A stretch of DNA of 11,681 nt from Chloroflexota bacterium (GCA_012797215.1 JAAZPN010000182.1:1-11681); one strand, 5' to 3'; numbered from the stretch's first letter, positions 1-8,107 are shown. The notes: generated by a model from the letters alone, not told the origin. A program made the numbers and translations.

Positions 1-71
1 CTTCACGAGAGAAAAGAGCGAATTCCGATTATGGTAGGCTCTTCAGCGCTGCTTTTCCGGTTTCCGGCCCC

Positions 72-99
72 TAGACAGGCTTCGCTCGGATGGTATAAT
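72..99 (+). promoter_or_regulatory. Probable sigma-70-type promoter of gmd
   Basis: A perfect TATAAT lies at 94-99 and a TAGACA (5 of 6 matches to TTGACA) at 72-77, with a 16-bp spacer. Transcription would start near 106, giving a leader of about 20 nt that contains the GAGG ribosome binding site at 119-122. Bases 1-71 upstream show no convincing gene; the only structure is a weak 6-bp inverted repeat (AAGAGC at 14-19, GCTCTT at 38-43) without a T-run. Confidence 0.6.
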
Positions 100-127
100 T
101 GCGGTCTATTACGCAAATGAGGTTTTG

Positions 128-1198
128 ATGAAAACAGCTTTGATTACTGGCATCACCGGTCAGGATGGTTCATACCTGGCGGAATTGTTACTGAGCGAAG
201 GTTACGAAGTGCACGGCGTCATTCGTCGGTCAAGCACTTTCAACACGCGCAGAATTGATCATCTCTATCGGGATCCGCACGGAAACGGCGAAAAACCGCG
301 CTTATTCCTGCACTACGGTGACATGGGCGCAACCGATACGCTCCTTGATGTGATTTACACTACCAAACCGGACGAGATTTACCACCTGGCGGCACAAAGT
401 CATGTGCGCGTCAGCTTTGACATGCCGGAGTACACCGGAGACATTACCGGGCTGGGCACCACGCGCATTTTGGAGGCCATCCGTAAAAGCAAGATAAATA
501 GCCGTTTTTATCAGGCGTCATCTAGCGAGCTGTTCGGCAGCGCCAAACCACCGCAAAGTGAAAGCACACCTTTCCAGCCGCGCAGCCCCTACGCCGCAGC
601 CAAGTTATACGCTTACTGGATGACGGTAAACTACCGCGAAGGCTACGGTATGTACTCGGTCAATGGCATCCTTTTCAACCACGAATCCCCTCGGCGTGGC
701 GAGACCTTTGTGACGCGCAAAATTACCCGCGCGGTGGCCTCCATCCGGGCAGGCTTGCAGGACAAACTGTTTTTGGGCAACCTGGACGCCAAGCGCGACT
801 GGGGTTACGCGCCGGAATATCTGGAAATGATGCATTTACTCCTTCAGCAAGATGCACCAGACGATTATGCCATCGGAACGGGCGAAGCACATTCCGTGCG
901 GGATTTTCTGGATGAGGCCTTTGGCTACGTTGGCATGGACTGGCACAAGTATGTAGAAATTGACCCACGCTACTTCCGCCCGACTGAAGTAGATTACCTG
1001 CTGTGTGACCCCACCAAAGCAAAAACCAAATTGGGTTGGGAGCCAAAAGTCAAATTCCATGAACTGGTAAGAATCATGGTAGATGCTGATCTTGAGCTGC
1101 TTAACCTTCCAAAACCAGGTGAGGGCAAGCGCATCATCGATGAAAAGTTCAACGGCTGGCACCGCTGGGAACACCAGGTCGTCAGCATGGATAAGTGA
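128..1198 (+). CDS. gmd: GDP-mannose 4,6-dehydratase
   Basis: This enzyme converts GDP-D-mannose to GDP-4-keto-6-deoxy-D-mannose in the cytoplasm, the first step toward GDP-fucose, GDP-rhamnose and related sugars for surface glycans. The 356-residue protein has the usual family length. It starts with a Rossmann dinucleotide motif (GITGQDG, residues 8-14). It carries HYGDM at 62-66, the SSSELFG segment at 131-137 with the catalytic Ser/Glu, and the YxxxK pair Y155/K159. The [16 protein letters not shown] block characteristic of Gmd follows. ATG 128 is preferred over the in-frame TTG at 125 because GAGG (119-122) sits 5 nt before it; the TTG would be only 2 nt away. No GDP-fucose synthase partner (fcl) is visible, so the gene seems to be a single transcription unit here. 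Assignment to Gmd rather than another extended SDR sugar-nucleotide enzyme is firm. Confidence 0.95.
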   Translation: MKTALITGITGQDGSYLAELLLSEGYEVHGVIRRSSTFNTRRIDHLYRDPHGNGEKPRLFLHYGDMGATDTLLDVIYTTKPDEIYHLAAQSHVRVSFDMPEYTGDITGLGTTRILEAIRKSKINSRFYQASSSELFGSAKPPQSESTPFQPRSPYAAAKLYAYWMTVNYREGYGMYSVNGILFNHESPRRGETFVTRKITRAVASIRAGLQDKLFLGNLDAKRDWGYAPEYLEMMHLLLQQDAPDDYAIGTGEAHSVRDFLDEAFGYVGMDWHKYVEIDPRYFRPTEVDYLLCDPTKAKTKLGWEPKVKFHELVRIMVDADLELLNLPKPGEGKRIIDEKFNGWHRWEHQVVSMDK

Positions 1199-1223
1199 CG
1201 AGTAAGCAAAACAGCGTTATAAT
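1195..1223 (+). promoter_or_regulatory. Probable promoter of the valS T-box transcript
   Basis: TATAAT at 1218-1223 is preceded, after a 17-bp spacer, by GTGACG at 1195-1200 (4 of 6 matches to the -35 consensus), which overlaps the gmd stop codon. The predicted start near 1230 coincides with the base of T-box Stem I at 1229, as expected for a leader whose first transcribed bases build the specifier stem. Confidence 0.6.
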
Positions 1224-1228
1224 AAGAA

Positions 1229-1457
1229 CTTCGGAGTAGTAATCCGCAGCCGCTGACAGAGAAGGGTTGGCAAGTCTGAAACAACCCACAGAACAGGCAA
1301 GGATGAAGTCGCCGGAGTGATGACCGAAGAAATCCTCAAAGGAGATTAGAACGGTCCGGGTACGCCCGTTAGCGCGTTCGAGTGCATTGACATACGTCAA
1401 TGAAATGAGGTGGTACCACGGAGACTTTCGCCCTCAACTGGCGAAAGTTTTTATTTT
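1229..1457 (+). promoter_or_regulatory. T-box riboswitch (tRNA-Val-sensing leader) of valS
   Basis: This is a transcription-attenuation leader that reads uncharged tRNA. The base of Stem I is CTTCGG (1229-1234) paired with CCGAAG (1324-1329), followed by the hallmark AGTA motif at 1235-1238. An inner helix TCCG (1243-1246) / CGGA (1313-1316) leaves GTGATGA (1317-1323) as the 3' side of the specifier loop, so GTG (Val) at 1317-1319 followed by A is the likeliest specifier. An apical hairpin pairs GGGTTG (1264-1269) with CAACCC (1282-1287). A GTTAGCGCG stretch near 1378 fits the Stem II region. Stem III is CATTGAC/GTCAATG (1385-1391/1396-1402). The T-box proper is GAGGTGGTACCACGG (1407-1421). 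Its TGGT bulge (1411-1414) complements ACCA with an A discriminator base, as in tRNA-Val. GAGG (1407-1410) can pair with CCTC (1432-1435) as antiterminator, in competition with the terminator. The class call is very secure; the exact specifier is inferred by hand folding. Confidence 0.93.
1424..1457 (+). terminator. T-box attenuator (intrinsic terminator) before valS
   Basis: A perfect 9-bp stem ACTTTCGCC (1424-1432) / GGCGAAAGT (1440-1448) with a 7-nt loop is followed by TTTTATTTT (1449-1457). The 5' arm overlaps the sequence needed for the T-box antiterminator, so binding of uncharged tRNA should prevent this hairpin and allow readthrough into valS. Confidence 0.9.
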
Positions 1458-1475
1458 AATGATGAGGAAAAGAAG

Positions 1476-4166
1476 ATGACCGAGCTGCCAAAAACTTATG
1501 ACTTTAAAGAATACGAAGAAAAGATTTACTCCGATTGGGAGAATAAGGGGTATTTTCGTCCGACGAATGACCCGAACAAACCCGGGCATGACCCTTCTAT
1601 CAAACCCTTCGTCATCGTAATTCCTCCCCCAAATGTTACCGGCGGGCTGCACCTGGGGCATCCGCTCTTTGTGGCAACGGAAGACCTGATGATACGCTAC
1701 CACCGCATGAAGGGCGAACCGACATTGTGGGTGCCGGGGACTGACCACGCCGGCATCGCCACGCAACTGCAAGTTGAAAAGCAGCTAGCCAAAGAGGGGT
1801 TGACCCGTACCCAGTTGGGACGGGAAGCCTTTGAAAAGCGCATGTGGCAGTGGAAAGAGCAGTACGGCGGGCAAATAACCCACCAGATCCGCCGCATTGG
1901 CGCCAGCTGCGACTGGGACAGAGAACGATTTACGCTGGATGAAGGCTTGTCGCACGCTGTGCGCGAGGCGTTTGTGCGGCTGTATGAAAAAGGCTTAATC
2001 TACCGCGGTCCGCGCATGATTAATTGGTCGCCGGGCTTGAAAACCGCTGTATCAGACCTTGAAGTGGAATACTCCGAGGAAATGGGAACACTTTACTACT
2101 TCAAGTACCCACTTGCCGACGATTCTGGCGATTTCATCCCGGTGGCAACCACACGCCCGGAAACAATTCTCGGGGATAGCGCCGTGGCAGTGCATCCGGA
2201 AGACCCGCGCTACCAACGCTTTATTGGCAAAATGGTGCAGGTGCCTGTACTTGGCAGAGCAATCCCAGTTGTCGCGGACGCGTATGTCGAGCGTGAATTC
2301 GGCACAGGGGCGTTAAAAATCACGCCTGGGCACGACCCGCACGACTATGAAATTGGAGACCGCCACCAGCTGGCGCTTATCAATATTTTGAACCCCGACG
2401 CGACGCTGAACGAGAATGGCGGACCGTATCAGGGAATGGATCGATACGCTGCCCGAAAAGCGCTGTGGGAAGAAATGCGCGCCCAGGGGCTGGTAATCAA
2501 AGAAGAACCCTACATGATGAGTGTGCCCAGGTCCCAGCGTGGTGGCGAAATTGTTGAACCACTGGTCTCAACGCAGTGGTTCGTCCGGATGGAATCGCTG
2601 GCGAAAAATGCGAAAGCTGCCGTGGAATCCGGCGAGGTCACTTTTGTGCCGGATCGTTTCACAAAAGTCTTCCACAATTGGATGGATAACATTCAGGATT
2701 GGTGCATCAGCCGGCAGCTTTGGTGGGGGCATCGCATTCCAGTTTGGTACTGTCAGGATTGCGGCGAGGTCATAGTCGCCCGGGAAACACCGGAACGCTG
2801 CCCCAAATGCGGGAGCGCAAGCCTGGAGCAGGACCCGGATGTGTTGGATACCTGGTTCTCGTCCGGCTTGTGGCCATTTTCCACTTTGGGATGGCCGGAG
2901 AAAACGCCCGATTACGAGTACTTCTACCCAACGTCAGTGCTCGAAACAGGATATGACATCCTGTTCTTCTGGGTCGCGCGCATGATTATGGACGGCGTGG
3001 AGTTTACGGGTAAGGCGCCGTTCCACACAGTGTATTTGCACGGCATCATCCGAGACGAAAAAGGCGTGAAGATGAGCAAGACCAAAAACAATGCCATCGA
3101 CCCGCTCGAGGTCATGGACGCGATGGGCACCGATGCACTGCGCTTTACGCTATTGGTCGGCAGCACGCCCGGGAACGACATGAACATTTCTGTGAAAAAA
3201 GTGGAAGCCAACCGCAACTTTGCCAATAAAGTCTGGAATATTGGCAGATTTGTTATCTCCGCGGTAGACCGCGCAGGGGAGAAGCCAATAGAAGCGCCTG
3301 TTTGGACCCTGCCCGACTCATGGATTTGGGCACGGCTCAAGCAGGTTGTCAACAGCGTCAACGCTCTGTTCGAAAACTATCAATTTGGAGAAGCCGGCAA
3401 ACAAATTTACGAGTTTTTCTGGAGCGAATTCGCGGATTGGTACCTGGAGGCTTCCAAGCGGCAGATTTCGGAAGGCGGCGACCGGGCTTACTTTACTGCC
3501 TATGGGCTCGCGCAGGTGTTGGATGTGATGCTGCGCCTGCTGCATCCTTTCACTCCCTATGTCACTGAAGCTCTTTGGGGTTATCTAAAACAAGCGTGCC
3601 TGGACGCCGGTCTGCCTATGAAAACCAAGGAGGGCTGGGAAGAAGCGCTCATCCTGGCGCGTTGGCCTGAGCGCATGGAGATGGAAGGCTGGGAAGATGA
3701 GATTATCAAGGACTTCAATACCACGCAGGATTTGATACGCGCTATTCGCAACCTGCGCTCTGAGTATAAGATTGAGCCATCGCGAAAATTGCATGCCGTA
3801 TTTGTGTCTGCTGAGCAGCAAATATTGCTCGAGTCCCAAAAGCTGGTTTTGTGCGACCTGGCTGGGCTTGACGCGGATTTGACAGAAATCCGCGTGGAAA
3901 AACCGGACGAACAAAGCGGCATGGCCGGACTTGTCGTAAACGAAATCGAAATTTTCGTTCAATTGGCGGACGCCAAGGACGATGCGGCTGAAGAAGATAG
4001 GCTGCGCAAAGAACTGGCTGAGTTGGAGAGTCAGGTGGCCCGCCTGGAAGGGCTGTTGGCAAGTCCCTTCGCGCAAAAAGCGCCGGATAAAATCGTGCAA
4101 GCTGAACGCGAGAAATTGGAGACCTACAAGGTCAGTGTCGAAAAGCTGCGCGCGCGGCTGGGTTAG
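1476..4166 (+). CDS. valS: Valyl-tRNA synthetase
   Basis: This class I aminoacyl-tRNA synthetase charges tRNA-Val and edits mischarged threonine. The 896-residue length is normal for bacterial ValRS. HLGH of the HIGH signature is at residues 59-62 after PPPNVTGG. The CP1 editing domain shows TTRPETILGD from 225. Four cysteines C426/C429 and C442/C445 form a likely zinc site after ISRQLWWGHRIPVWY. KMSKT (532-536) is the KMSKS loop. An anticodon-binding helical domain and a C-terminal coiled coil (about 835-896, rich in EEDRLRKELAELE-type heptads) complete the protein. ATG 1476 is chosen because GAGGA (1464-1468) lies 7 nt upstream; the frame extends open to 1410, but that part overlaps the T-box and its terminator. 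Expression should rise when valyl-tRNA falls. No defect is visible in any catalytic motif. Confidence 0.98.
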   Translation: MTELPKTYDFKEYEEKIYSDWENKGYFRPTNDPNKPGHDPSIKPFVIVIPPPNVTGGLHLGHPLFVATEDLMIRYHRMKGEPTLWVPGTDHAGIATQLQVEKQLAKEGLTRTQLGREAFEKRMWQWKEQYGGQITHQIRRIGASCDWDRERFTLDEGLSHAVREAFVRLYEKGLIYRGPRMINWSPGLKTAVSDLEVEYSEEMGTLYYFKYPLADDSGDFIPVATTRPETILGDSAVAVHPEDPRYQRFIGKMVQVPVLGRAIPVVADAYVEREFGTGALKITPGHDPHDYEIGDRHQLALINILNPDATLNENGGPYQGMDRYAARKALWEEMRAQGLVIKEEPYMMSVPRSQRGGEIVEPLVSTQWFVRMESLAKNAKAAVESGEVTFVPDRFTKVFHNWMDNIQDWCISRQLWWGHRIPVWYCQDCGEVIVARETPERCPKCGSASLEQDPDVLDTWFSSGLWPFSTLGWPEKTPDYEYFYPTSVLETGYDILFFWVARMIMDGVEFTGKAPFHTVYLHGIIRDEKGVKMSKTKNNAIDPLEVMDAMGTDALRFTLLVGSTPGNDMNISVKKVEANRNFANKVWNIGRFVISAVDRAGEKPIEAPVWTLPDSWIWARLKQVVNSVNALFENYQFGEAGKQIYEFFWSEFADWYLEASKRQISEGGDRAYFTAYGLAQVLDVMLRLLHPFTPYVTEALWGYLKQACLDAGLPMKTKEGWEEALILARWPERMEMEGWEDEIIKDFNTTQDLIRAIRNLRSEYKIEPSRKLHAVFVSAEQQILLESQKLVLCDLAGLDADLTEIRVEKPDEQSGMAGLVVNEIEIFVQLADAKDDAAEEDRLRKELAELESQVARLEGLLASPFAQKAPDKIVQAEREKLETYKVSVEKLRARLG

Positions 4167-4176
4167 GTGAGATAAT

Positions 4177-4205
4177 GAGATGCCCGGAAGGGCATCTCTT
4201 TTCTT
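4177..4205 (+). terminator. Intrinsic terminator after valS
   Basis: A perfect 9-bp stem GAGATGCCC (4177-4185) / GGGCATCTC (4190-4198), closed by a GGAA (GNRA-type) tetraloop, is followed by TTTTCTT (4199-4205). It begins 10 nt after the valS stop. On the opposite strand the hairpin lacks a good U-run, so it mainly serves valS and not the convergent gene ending at 4220. Confidence 0.93.
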
Positions 4206-4219
4206 GTCAACTGAATTGA

Positions 4220-5947
4220 TTATTGTGATGAGACGCGTTCTGATTCGTGCTGCATGATGCGGCGTAGAATTGCCAGCGAACTGGCATAGGTGGAATCCAT
4301 GCCCTGGTAGGAAAGCGCGCCGGCCCCAAGGTTTTGACCCTTCGTCAGGGGGGTATCTGAGACGTAATGTAAAATGCCCAGATCGAAGGGCAGTTTGTGG
4401 AGATTTACAATTTCGTTCACCGGGTGCCGCTGCGGCCGGAAAAGTTCGTAAATGGCTGAAAGATAAGGCCCAGCTTCCATCTCGATATCTGTGTAGCCTT
4501 CGCGGTAGATGACATCCATAACCGTGGCGTTCTGTAAAAAAGTACCCCAGACCGAGACTGCTTTTTGGTTATCCAGCACGGTGCCATATGTCAGGTAAGG
4601 GGAGAGGTCCGATGCTTGAAAGTTGTTGTCAAAGATATAAGTATTTTTGGAGTGCTCGTCGTAGACGACATTTGGCAGGATGACATCGCCGCGCACCCCA
4701 TTCAGACTGGCTGCTTTTCCCATCACATAGATACCCAGGATTTGGGCCGCGTTTTCCGCGATCTTCGTCAGCAGGTGGTACGCGCCAAACCCGAGCGGAT
4801 AATCAATATTCACAATAAGCGCGTCAGAATTTGGTAAAAAAGCCCACTCGCGGCAGCCCGGCTGCGCGCAGGGTGTGATGCGGGAATCGATGCTGGTTGG
4901 ATTCAGCTTGGAAATATCAATGACCTGCGCTTCGGTATCAAAAGCATGCATGCTTGGAAAGCGGAAGATTCCACGTTCTTTTTCAAAGCGAAGCTGTTCT
5001 TGCCATGCTTCGGCGCCAGCTGCTGAGGATTGGAACTTTTTCATGACGTAATAGAAAAAGTTCTCTCTGCTGGAAGGGACAGCCTTGTTCTGGATATCCT
5101 GCCACTCTGCCAAAAGAGCAGGTTGGTCAGCGCTGTTGACGAAGTCGATTAGTTGCCGCTGTTTGCTGAGCGCGAAGCCCGAGAGCAGGTTCACGAGGCT
5201 GTGGGTGTTGGAAGAGACGAAATAAATCGGGCGCTGATTTATACCTGGATACTGCTTTTCTATCTTTTCCCACCAGGTTTCGGTGGCTTTGCGGTAATCA
5301 TTTAGAGAACCGCTGAGCAGTTGCAGTCGAAAATTGCATTTCACGCTGGCAAAAAGCCCAAAGACTTCGTCAAAGCGTTCACCCAAAACAGTATAAAGTC
5401 TTCCCAGGTCGGCTTCGCTCATCCTCAGTTGGTTAGCTAATTGTTGGAAACGCACTGGTTCAGCGGGGGATGCATTCAGATAGCGTTCCTCGGGAATTTG
5501 ACTTAGCAGCGCGTTTAGCTTATTCCATTCAATTTGCAGAGCCGTGAGCGTGGGCACCACGTCATCGATATCGGAGCGCGAGGCGATGTAGCACGCCATT
5601 TGCTCGCCGCCGTCGTAAAAGCAGCGTCTGCGCCGCGCGCGGGCAGCTACTTCCGTCCAGGTTTCCACGCTGCCATAGCCGTGTTGAGAAAAATTGCTCT
5701 CCGTTTGTCCCAGAATGATTTTCTTCACATTAAAGATGCACTCTGGCAGGCGCTGCAGGCTGTAAATCAGAGCAGAGATATCCGGGTAAGGTTCGCGGGC
5801 ATTCGGGTGCAGCGAGGAATTAATCCCGGAATGCACTTCTTCGAGCGAACGGATTTGCACGACGTTCGTGGAGCGCAGCAGCGAGTAGATAGTGCGAAGA
5901 TATAGATCAATTTCCTCAGAAGAGCGAACCGGAACCTGTCTTTCCAT
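4220..5947 (-). CDS. Uncharacterised 575-aa protein, possible nucleoside-phosphorylase-like C-terminus
   Basis: I do not recognise this protein with certainty; it recalls a large conserved family of unknown function (possibly the one labelled DUF6909). There is no signal peptide or membrane segment, so it should be cytoplasmic. The N-terminal part (about 1-400) is mainly helical and contains FYDGGEQ and a following SRSDIDDVVPTLTALQIEWN stretch. The C-terminal part is dense in conserved-looking motifs: MGKAASLNGVRGDV from 409, FDNNF near 439, AVSVWGTF near 463-470, EMEAGP at 489-494 and SDTP at 530-533. An EME after a small hydrophobic strand and a late S-D pair recall the ribose- and base-binding motifs of the PNP/UDP phosphorylase and AMP nucleosidase superfamily; this is inference. 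ATG 5947 is preferred over the in-frame start at 6055 because AGGA lies 9 nt upstream and the longer version would run through the promoter of the divergent HAD gene. Confidence 0.85.
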   Translation of the reverse strand: MERQVPVRSSEEIDLYLRTIYSLLRSTNVVQIRSLEEVHSGINSSLHPNAREPYPDISALIYSLQRLPECIFNVKKIILGQTESNFSQHGYGSVETWTEVAARARRRRCFYDGGEQMACYIASRSDIDDVVPTLTALQIEWNKLNALLSQIPEERYLNASPAEPVRFQQLANQLRMSEADLGRLYTVLGERFDEVFGLFASVKCNFRLQLLSGSLNDYRKATETWWEKIEKQYPGINQRPIYFVSSNTHSLVNLLSGFALSKQRQLIDFVNSADQPALLAEWQDIQNKAVPSSRENFFYYVMKKFQSSAAGAEAWQEQLRFEKERGIFRFPSMHAFDTEAQVIDISKLNPTSIDSRITPCAQPGCREWAFLPNSDALIVNIDYPLGFGAYHLLTKIAENAAQILGIYVMGKAASLNGVRGDVILPNVVYDEHSKNTYIFDNNFQASDLSPYLTYGTVLDNQKAVSVWGTFLQNATVMDVIYREGYTDIEMEAGPYLSAIYELFRPQRHPVNEIVNLHKLPFDLGILHYVSDTPLTKGQNLGAGALSYQGMDSTYASSLAILRRIMQHESERVSSQ

Positions 5948-5984
5948 GGCGGGATGTCCTTTAATATTTATTGAGCGTTTTTCA

Positions 5985-5993
5985 ATTTTATCA
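5985..5993 (-). promoter_or_regulatory. Possible extended -10 promoter of the 4220-5947 gene
   Basis: Read on the minus strand, 5993 to 5985 is TGATAAAAT, an extended -10 (TGn plus TAAAAT, 5 of 6 matches). The bases 17 bp upstream do not resemble TTGACA. The predicted start would give a leader of about 30 nt with AGGA before ATG 5947. Confidence 0.35.
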
Positions 5994-6021
5994 TGCCGGT
6001 GCAGAGACCCTCGGCATACCT

Positions 6022-6027
6022 TATAAT
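6022..6027 (+). promoter_or_regulatory. Probable -10 box of the HAD phosphatase-rsmI unit
   Basis: A perfect TATAAT occurs 26 bp before ATG 6054, with a strong ribosome binding site between. The -35 region (about 5999-6004, GTGCAG) is poor, so the promoter may be weak or activator-dependent. Confidence 0.45.
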
Positions 6028-6053
6028 TGGGGCACAGAACGGAGGAGTCGCGC

Positions 6054-6662
6054 ATGCCAATTGATACTGTTATCTTTGATTTTGGGGGAGTTATTCTGCG
6101 TTACCTGGATCCCGACTGGCTGCGTGAGACACTGCCATATGGCGAGCAAATCCAAACCGCGGTTTATGAGTATCTGGAATCAGAGGTTCTGTGGGATGTA
6201 ATGCGCGGAAATCTTAGCGAATTGGATTTCTGGACTGCAAAAGCGCAAGAGATGAACATTCCCGAGGAAGCGGTCAAACAGTATCTGCTAGTCCAGACTG
6301 CTCACGCGCAACTGGATTCAAAGGTGCTCGCACATATGGAGCGCTTAAAAGGAAATTACAAGCTGGGCATCCTCAGCAATGCTGGGAACACAACCAGAGC
6401 GCTGCTGGAGGGGCAATATCATCTCCATGAGCTGGTTGACGATATTGTGATTTCCGCTGAAGAGGGCTTAGTAAAACCCGAACCAGAAATCTATCAGCTC
6501 TCGGCGCGGCGGCTTGGAACGGAGCCGGAGCGCTGCGTCTTTGTGGACGATTTGCCAGAAAACATCCAGGCGGCGGAGAGCTTAGGCATGCGCGGTGTTT
6601 TGTTTACTGATGCTGAGAGCTCTCTAGCGCTGCTGGACGCGTTATTAGCGCAAGGAGATTGA
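6054..6662 (+). CDS. HAD-superfamily phosphatase (subfamily IA-like)
   Basis: A 202-residue cytoplasmic hydrolase of the haloacid dehalogenase fold, probably a sugar-phosphate or nucleotide phosphatase; the substrate cannot be read from sequence. Motif I is IFDFGGVIL with nucleophile D9. As in the YihX/epoxide-hydrolase-N-domain group, the second Asp of the usual DxD is replaced by Gly. Motif II is ILSNAG (S108), motif III is K141 in VKPEPEIY, and motif IV is FVDD (D165/D166). A helical cap lies between about 16 and 90. ATG 6054 is chosen because GGAGGAG (6041-6047) sits 6 nt upstream; an upstream in-frame start at 6027 falls on the -10 box. The stop is only 2 nt before the rsmI start, so the two are probably co-transcribed and translationally coupled. 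Confidence 0.9.
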   Translation: MPIDTVIFDFGGVILRYLDPDWLRETLPYGEQIQTAVYEYLESEVLWDVMRGNLSELDFWTAKAQEMNIPEEAVKQYLLVQTAHAQLDSKVLAHMERLKGNYKLGILSNAGNTTRALLEGQYHLHELVDDIVISAEEGLVKPEPEIYQLSARRLGTEPERCVFVDDLPENIQAAESLGMRGVLFTDAESSLALLDALLAQGD

Positions 6663-6664
6663 CC

Positions 6665-7357
6665 ATGCTCTATCTGGTGGCAACTCCTATTGGCAATCTG
6701 GGTGATATGACCTACCGCGCCGTCGAAACCCTGCAAGGAGCGGACTTAATCGCGAGTGAAGACACACGAAAAACCAGCATTCTGCTTAAGCATTACGGGA
6801 TATCCAAACCTCAGGTGGCTTTCCACACCATGAACGAAGCCAAAATGACGCCAAAGCTGCTTGAGCGGCTGCTGGCTGGTGAAAACATAGCGCTTGTAAC
6901 CAACGCCGGCACGCCCGGAATTTCTGACCCTGGTTATTCCCTTACGCACGCTGCAGTTCAGGCCGGGGTCTCGGTTACGTCGATACCTGGTCCTTCCGCG
7001 GTCATCACTGCGCTTACACTCGCCGACTTGCCCTTACACAGCTTCACTTTTAAGGGCTTCCCTCCTCATAAAGAAGGCCCGCGCAAACGTTTCATGGAGC
7101 AGGAAAAGGACTCCCCGCACACCTTGGTCTTTTACGAGAGCCCTTATCGCCTAAACGCCTTTCTGAAAAACGCCCTGGAAGTTTTTGGGGACCGCCGCGC
7201 GGTCGTAGCGAATGACCTGACCAAGAAATTTGAAACCATCTGGCGCGGAAGCTTGCGAGAGGTCCTTGAACAGATGCAAAGCACGGACGTCAAGGGCGAA
7301 TTCTGCATTTGCATTGAAGGTCGTGTGGGGGAAAAGACTAAAACGCGAGAGGGGTAA
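6665..7357 (+). CDS. rsmI: 16S rRNA (cytidine1402-2'-O)-methyltransferase RsmI, short form
   Basis: RsmI methylates the 2'-OH of C1402 in the 16S rRNA decoding centre using SAM. The tetrapyrrole-methylase fold is evident from the N-terminal [15 protein letters not shown], the [15 protein letters not shown] segment, [12 protein letters not shown], and the [11 protein letters not shown] loop leading into the [14 protein letters not shown] segment. [13 protein letters not shown] is the typical late motif. At 230 residues it is about 50 shorter than the E. coli protein and ends right after the catalytic fold, so the small C-terminal helical domain is absent. ATG 6665 has AAGGAG at 6652-6657, 7 nt upstream; the in-frame TTG 6659 would be too close. 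It follows the HAD gene in one unit, and its last 20 nt overlap the convergent transporter gene. Confidence 0.95.
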   Translation: MLYLVATPIGNLGDMTYRAVETLQGADLIASEDTRKTSILLKHYGISKPQVAFHTMNEAKMTPKLLERLLAGENIALVTNAGTPGISDPGYSLTHAAVQAGVSVTSIPGPSAVITALTLADLPLHSFTFKGFPPHKEGPRKRFMEQEKDSPHTLVFYESPYRLNAFLKNALEVFGDRRAVVANDLTKKFETIWRGSLREVLEQMQSTDVKGEFCICIEGRVGEKTKTREG

Positions 7358-8072
7358 GATCCTTCAGATCCGAATACGCATCCAGATTTTCGGCTTTTTT
7401 CAATCGATTAGTAATCCAATAGGTGGCGGGGGTCATGAGTACTTCCACGCCAACTTTAAATAAGTAATTGCTGAGCGTGAGTGTAAGGTAGAGCTCCCAT
7501 GGGAATACCCGCGTGAGTGACCCCACCGCGATGAAAATGGCAGTATCCACCAGTTCCCCGATAACCGTGGACCCGATGGTTCGCACCCAGAGCCATTTGC
7601 CCTGCGTGCTGTGCTTGAGCAGAGCCATGATGATGGCATTTGAAAAGCTGCCACCCAGATATCCAAGAAAGCTCGCCAGAACAATACCGCCTGAGCTTAC
7701 GCCTCCAAGAATCTTGTCATAGGCAGACTGCCCGACGGACTCCAACCACAGGGATTCTCCTGGCAGTCTTTGAATAAAGAAGAACATCAAGGCAGTGAAC
7801 GCCAGCCCCAAAAATCCTATCCAAATAACGCGCCGCGAGATTTTGTACCCATATACTTCTGTAAGAATGTCTCCGAAAATGTAAGCAACAGGGAAGAATA
7901 AGGTTCCAGCGTCAAAAGCCAGAGGAACACCTGCCAAAGAAACTCCCCAATCTATCAATTTGGCTGAAGAAGCAATGTTGCTGAGAGCAAGAACCAATGT
8001 AAAGACAACCGTTACGATATCCAGGTAACGGTACGCGCGTGGAGAGGAAGATTGGGGTGATGTTCGGTTCAT
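7338..8072 (-). CDS. yhhQ: YhhQ-type queuosine precursor transporter
   Basis: A 244-residue integral membrane protein of the YhhQ/DUF165 (QPT) family, whose E. coli member imports preQ0/preQ1 for synthesis of queuosine, the wobble-base modification of GUN-decoding tRNAs. About six hydrophobic segments are visible (roughly 16-38, 52-68, 82-101, 127-150, 165-186, 194-220). The family signature [11 protein letters not shown] (68-78) with the following SRRVIWIG is present, as are [17 protein letters not shown] (164-180) and a late [12 protein letters not shown] segment. ATG 8072 is chosen; the adjacent upstream codon is TTG. No Shine-Dalgarno sequence precedes it, and the TATACT box ends only 8 nt before the start codon, so the mRNA may be leaderless or nearly so. 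The organism probably salvages the precursor, but no queuosine biosynthesis gene is in view. Confidence 0.92.
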   Translation of the reverse strand: MNRTSPQSSSPRAYRYLDIVTVVFTLVLALSNIASSAKLIDWGVSLAGVPLAFDAGTLFFPVAYIFGDILTEVYGYKISRRVIWIGFLGLAFTALMFFFIQRLPGESLWLESVGQSAYDKILGGVSSGGIVLASFLGYLGGSFSNAIIMALLKHSTQGKWLWVRTIGSTVIGELVDTAIFIAVGSLTRVFPWELYLTLTLSNYLFKVGVEVLMTPATYWITNRLKKAENLDAYSDLKDLTPLAF

Positions 8073-8079
8073 CAACGGA

Positions 8080-8107
8080 AAGTATACCTTTTTTTACAGG
8101 TATACTT
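8080..8107. promoter_or_regulatory. Inverted repeat carrying back-to-back TATACT promoters (yhhQ / rsmE)
   Basis: A perfect 9-bp inverted repeat, AAGTATACC (8080-8088) and GGTATACTT (8099-8107), flanks a 10-nt spacer of seven T plus ACA. Each arm contains TATACT reading outward: 8101-8106 on + toward rsmE (ATG 8117), and 8086-8081 on - toward yhhQ (ATG 8072). No convincing -35 element is present for either. Predicted transcription starts fall within a few nt of each start codon. The repeat may be simply two mirrored -10 boxes, or an operator for a dimeric regulator that controls both genes. Confidence 0.6.

Noticed and set aside
14..43. Weak inverted repeat AAGAGC/GCTCTT as a terminator of an upstream gene
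   Set aside because: Only 6 bp with an 18-nt loop and no T-run.
3585..4100. 171-codon open frame antisense to the end of valS
   Set aside because: It lies wholly inside valS, which has complete synthetase motifs and coiled coil; the antisense translation shows no recognisable motif or ribosome binding site.
5534..5905. 123-codon open frame antisense to the unknown 575-aa gene
   Set aside because: The - strand frame has a good ribosome binding site and coherent motifs over its whole length; the + strand reading looks like a shadow frame.
5948..6055. 36-codon N-terminal extension of the unknown - strand gene
   Set aside because: It overlaps both divergent promoter regions, has no Shine-Dalgarno sequence, and the ATG at 5947 has AGGA at proper spacing.
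8080..8107. Inverted repeat read as an intrinsic terminator or a preQ1 riboswitch for yhhQ
   Set aside because: The arms are AT-rich, the T-run is in the loop and not after the stem, and both flanking genes diverge from it. The yhhQ leader is too short to hold a riboswitch aptamer.
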